From positions 1 to 6,541 of the forward strand of contig JAKAZJ010000113.1 of assembly GCA_021826565.1 (NCBI GenBank): a DNA stretch of 6,541 bases, read 5' to 3'. The DNA is from Pseudomonadota bacterium. GTDB lineage: Bacteria > Pseudomonadota > Alphaproteobacteria > Acetobacterales > Acetobacteraceae. The notes below the pieces were generated by a model. The model saw only the letters and a list, made by a program, of their open reading frames with translations. It made no database searches and was not told the DNA's origin. Within the stretch, counting starts at the first letter, position 1. Each line of letters starts with the position of its first letter. Made by a program: the position numbers and the translations under genes. Of the stretch, positions 4,529 through 6,541 are shown piece by piece.

Positions 4529-5941
4529 TCATCCCACCGCCCGCCGCAGCGCCGCGGCCAGCGCCGCCGCCTCGGTGTCCGCGATGTTGGTGAACCCCAG
4601 CAACAGACCTTGCGCGCGCGCCGGCCCGAGAAACTGCGCCGACAGCGCCCCCGGCCCCAATCCCGCCGCCTCGGCGCGCGCGACCGCGCCTGTGTCCCAG
4701 CCGGCCGGCGTTCCCTCCGGGCAACGCGCCAGCAGATGCAGGCCGCCCGGCCCCGCCGTCAGCGCCAGGCTTCGCCCAAACGCCGCCGCAACCGCGCCGG
4801 ACAACGCCGCCCGCCGCGCCGCATAGGCGCCACGCATCCGTTTCAGATGCCGCGCGAAATGCCCCTCGGCCAGAAACGCCGCCACCGCCGCCTGCTCCAG
4901 GCCCGGTGCCCCGTGGGCGAGCAGCAGCGACGCCCGGGCCAGCGCCGCTGCCAGCGCCGCCGGCGCCACCAGGTAGCCAAGGCGCAGCCCGGGGAACAGC
5001 GTCTTGCTGAAACTCCCAGCCAGGATCACCCGATCGCCCGCGTCCAGGGCTTTCAGGGCCGGCAGTCGCGGCCCGACATAGTGGAACTCGGCATCGTAAT
5101 CGTCCTCGATCACGAACGCGTCGCGCCGGGCCGCCCAGTCCAGCAGCGCCTGGCGCCGGGGCAGGGACAACGCCACGCCGGTCGGCGCCTGATGCGCCGG
5201 TGTGACCACCGCCAGGCGCGCCGGCGCCGCGGCATCGGGCACGGCCATGCCCTCGGCGTCCACCGGCAGCGGCAGCAGCCGCGCCCCCGCCGCCGCCAGC
5301 GCCTGGCGGGCCAGGGGATAGCCCGGCTCCTCGCACCACACCGCCTCGCCGGGGCGGAGCAGCACCCGGGCCAGCAGCGCCAGCGCGCCCTGATACCCGG
5401 CGGTGACGATCACCTGGCCCGGCCCGCAGGCGACCCCGCGCGCGACCGCCAGATAGGCCGCGATCGCCTCCCGCAGCGCCGGCAGGCCGGCCGGATCGGG
5501 GTAGGTCAGCCCCGCGCCGCCGATCCGCCGCGCCGCGCGCGCCACCAGCCGCGCCCACAGCGCGCGGGGGAACAGGTCCAGCGCCGGCAGGCCCATGCGG
5601 AACGGCAGCACCCGGGGCCAAGGGGGCGCCACGGGGGACGCCACCGGGGGCGTCACCGCGGGCCGGTCACGTGACGCGGGCGAGGCGCCGATCCGCAACG
5701 CCGGCGCAACAACGGTGCCGGCCGGCCCGCGCGTCACCAGATAGCCTTCGCCGCCCAGCCGGGCGTAGGCGGCGTCCACCGTGCCCCGCGCCACCCCCAG
5801 CTGCGCCGCCAGCGACCGTGCAGACGGCAGACGCGCGCCCGGCGCCAGATGGCCCGCGGCGACGGCGGCGCGGATCCGCGCGGCCAACTGGTCCTGCAGC
5901 GGCGTCGCCTCGGTCCGGTCAATCCGCAGCTTCGGCGTCAT
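4529..5941 (-). CDS. MocR/PdxR-family transcriptional regulator (GntR helix fused to PLP aminotransferase fold)
   Basis: 470 residues, typical length. Residues about 12-80 are a GntR winged helix (TPLQDQLAARIRAAVAAG, then LPSARSLAAQLGVARGTVDAAYARL, GYLVTRGPAGTVV). A Pro-rich linker (about 85-110) leads to a fold-type I aminotransferase domain (about 112-470): VTAGYQGAL (179-187), VTPAHQAPTG (246-255), IEDDYDAEFHY (278-288) with the PLP-contacting Asp region, and GSFSKTLFPGLRLGY (309-323), in which K313 should bind pyridoxal phosphate. Family members sense PLP or an amino compound and usually control a divergent neighbour; PdxR itself controls pyridoxine synthesis, but no pdx gene is present here. 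The divergent cmd-gnat operon is the likely target (inference). ATG 5941 has no clear Shine-Dalgarno. Whether it has kept aminotransferase activity cannot be read from sequence. Confidence 0.92.
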   Translation of the reverse strand: MTPKLRIDRTEATPLQDQLAARIRAAVAAGHLAPGARLPSARSLAAQLGVARGTVDAAYARLGGEGYLVTRGPAGTVVAPALRIGASPASRDRPAVTPPVASPVAPPWPRVLPFRMGLPALDLFPRALWARLVARAARRIGGAGLTYPDPAGLPALREAIAAYLAVARGVACGPGQVIVTAGYQGALALLARVLLRPGEAVWCEEPGYPLARQALAAAGARLLPLPVDAEGMAVPDAAAPARLAVVTPAHQAPTGVALSLPRRQALLDWAARRDAFVIEDDYDAEFHYVGPRLPALKALDAGDRVILAGSFSKTLFPGLRLGYLVAPAALAAALARASLLLAHGAPGLEQAAVAAFLAEGHFARHLKRMRGAYAARRAALSGAVAAAFGRSLALTAGPGGLHLLARCPEGTPAGWDTGAVARAEAAGLGPGALSAQFLGPARAQGLLLGFTNIADTEAAALAAALRRAVG

Positions 5942-5949
5942 GGCTCAGT

Positions 5950-5977
5950 CGAATACATGCTTCTTGGCGCTTCGCAA
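5950..5977 (-). promoter_or_regulatory. Candidate promoter of the MocR-type gene
   Basis: On the minus strand TTGCGA (5977-5972), 16 bases, TATTCG (5955-5950); the start codon follows eight bases after the -10. If used, the mRNA would be leaderless, which would agree with the missing Shine-Dalgarno. The -10 is poor, so confidence is low. Confidence 0.3.
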
Positions 5978-5979
5978 TG

Positions 5980-5995
5980 GGCCATGGCCAGGCCA
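5980..5995. promoter_or_regulatory. Triple GGCCA repeat in the divergent intergenic region
   Basis: GGCCA occurs at 5980-5984, 5986-5990 and 5991-5995; the first two also make the perfect palindrome GGCCATGGCC (5980-5989). The cluster lies between the divergent starts of the MocR-type gene and the AhpD-like gene, next to the candidate promoter, and is a plausible binding site for the regulator. Confidence 0.35.
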
Positions 5996-6024
5996 CCCTG
6001 CGCGCCGCACCAAGGAGCCCCGCC

Positions 6025-6480
6025 ATGCATGTCGAACGCCTCTCCCCGCCCGATCTCTCCCCGGACGCCTACCGCGCCATCCGCGCCGTGGAGGCCACGA
6101 TCCGCGGCCACGGCCTGCCCGAGCGCCTGATCGAGCTGGTGAAGCTGCGCGCCTCGCAGATCAACGGCTGCGCTTTCTGCCTGGACATGCACGCGCGCCT
6201 GCTGCGTCACGCCGGCGAGCCCGAGCAGCGCCTGCACGTCCTGGCCGGCTGGCGCGATTCCCCGCTGTTCTCCCCGGCCGAGCGCGCCGTCCTGGCATGG
6301 ACCGAAACGCTGACCCTGGTGGCCGCCAACCATGCGCCGGAGGCCGACTACGCGCCGCTGCGGGACCATTTCTCGGACCAGGAGATCGTCGATCTGACGA
6401 TCCTGATCGGCGTCATCAACCTGTGGAACCGGCTGGCGATCGGGATGCGCTACGTCCACGATGTGGCGGACGCGCCATGA
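6025..6480 (+). CDS. Carboxymuconolactone decarboxylase/AhpD-like family protein
   Basis: 151 residues. The family mark is plain: E37 in LIELVKLRASQINGC and the C49-A-F-C52 pair followed by H56 (GCAFCLDMH), the CxxC-x3-H arrangement of AhpD-type alkylhydroperoxidases. Later segments such as FSPAERAVLAWTETLT and FSDQEIVDLTILIGVINLWNRLAIGMR match the same all-helical fold, which usually forms oligomers. With both cysteines and the His present, a thiol peroxidase or disulfide role is likelier than gamma-carboxymuconolactone decarboxylation, but the substrate is unknown. The ATG at 6025 has AAGGAG at 6012-6017, seven bases upstream; the frame continues upstream to 5671, but that part only mirrors the MocR-type gene. 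It is divergent from the regulator and overlaps the next gene by ATGA, so the two are probably co-transcribed. Confidence 0.92.
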   Translation: MHVERLSPPDLSPDAYRAIRAVEATIRGHGLPERLIELVKLRASQINGCAFCLDMHARLLRHAGEPEQRLHVLAGWRDSPLFSPAERAVLAWTETLTLVAANHAPEADYAPLRDHFSDQEIVDLTILIGVINLWNRLAIGMRYVHDVADAP

Positions 6481-6541
6481 CCGGGATCACCCTGCGCGAG
6501 GCCATGACGGACGGCGAAATCGCGGCCTGCTTCCCGGTGCT
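6477..6541 (+). CDS. Probable GNAT-family acetyltransferase, N-terminus only
   Basis: Starts with the ATG of the ATGA that also holds the stop of the AhpD-like gene, so translation is probably coupled. Only 21 residues are inside the window: MTGITLREAMTDGEIAACFPV without the remainder. The pattern ITLREAxxxxEIAACFPV is the usual first strand and helix of GNAT N-acetyltransferases, and a GNAT beside a MocR regulator and an AhpD-like gene is an arrangement I recall from other proteobacteria. The acetyl-CoA-binding motif lies beyond the window, so the call rests on the N-terminus and context. Confidence 0.6.
   Translation, partial: MTGITLREAMTDGEIAACFPV

Noticed and set aside
3648..4826. 392-residue plus-strand open frame
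   Set aside because: Antisense to thrS and to the end of the MocR-type gene, both with complete family motifs; the translation has no recognisable domain.
4469..5674. 401-residue plus-strand open frame
   Set aside because: Extremely Arg/Gln/Pro-rich mirror of the MocR-type gene; no ribosome binding site or motif.
5671..6024. N-terminal extension of the AhpD-like protein
   Set aside because: The frame is open upstream but overlaps the MocR-type gene in antisense; AAGGAG before ATG 6025 and the family length support the short form.
1..6541. CRISPR array or complete insertion sequence
   Set aside because: No regularly spaced repeats, and no pair of terminal inverted repeats or target duplications around the transposase-like fragment.

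Overview
The window looks like a chromosomal segment of a high-GC alphaproteobacterium. The panC and thrS products, the convergent panC/thrS layout and the very GC-rich third-codon positions would suit the Rhodospirillales/Acetobacteraceae. That placement is inference; there is no rRNA or other marker gene to confirm it.

Left part (1 to about 1600) has an accessory character and visibly lower GC. It starts with the N-terminal 47 residues of an IS1-family transposase-like protein on the minus strand, cut by the window edge. Its promoter appears to produce a leaderless mRNA. Next comes a 360-base stretch without a classical gene but full of structure: a perfect 10-bp hairpin, a terminator-like hairpin with a mutually exclusive partner arm, a short minus-strand ORF with an excellent ribosome binding site (18 codons), a startless 57-codon open frame, and a 16-17-bp direct repeat. 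A sigma70-type promoter with a small palindrome at the predicted transcription start then drives an uncharacterised 259-residue protein (predicted winged-helix N-terminus, disordered linker, conserved acidic/helical tail). A G9 tract lies in its linker. Convergent to it is a 76-residue basic protein of a family often labelled RNA-binding in alphaproteobacteria.

Middle part (1687-4448) is core metabolism. panC (pantothenate synthetase, plus strand) and thrS (threonyl-tRNA synthetase, minus strand) run tail to tail and share four bases at their stop codons, with no room for a terminator between them.

Right part (4529-6541) is a divergent regulatory pair. A MocR/PdxR-type regulator (GntR winged helix fused to an aminotransferase-like PLP domain) is read leftward. 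A carboxymuconolactone decarboxylase/AhpD-like protein is read rightward, coupled by ATGA overlap to the start of a probable GNAT acetyltransferase. The 83-base gap between the divergent starts carries three GGCCA repeats and is the natural place for MocR control of the cmd-gnat operon; the operon's substrate is unknown.

The genes between 1600 and 6541 are of known families. The least explained material is the structured region at 174-440 and the 511-1290 gene.
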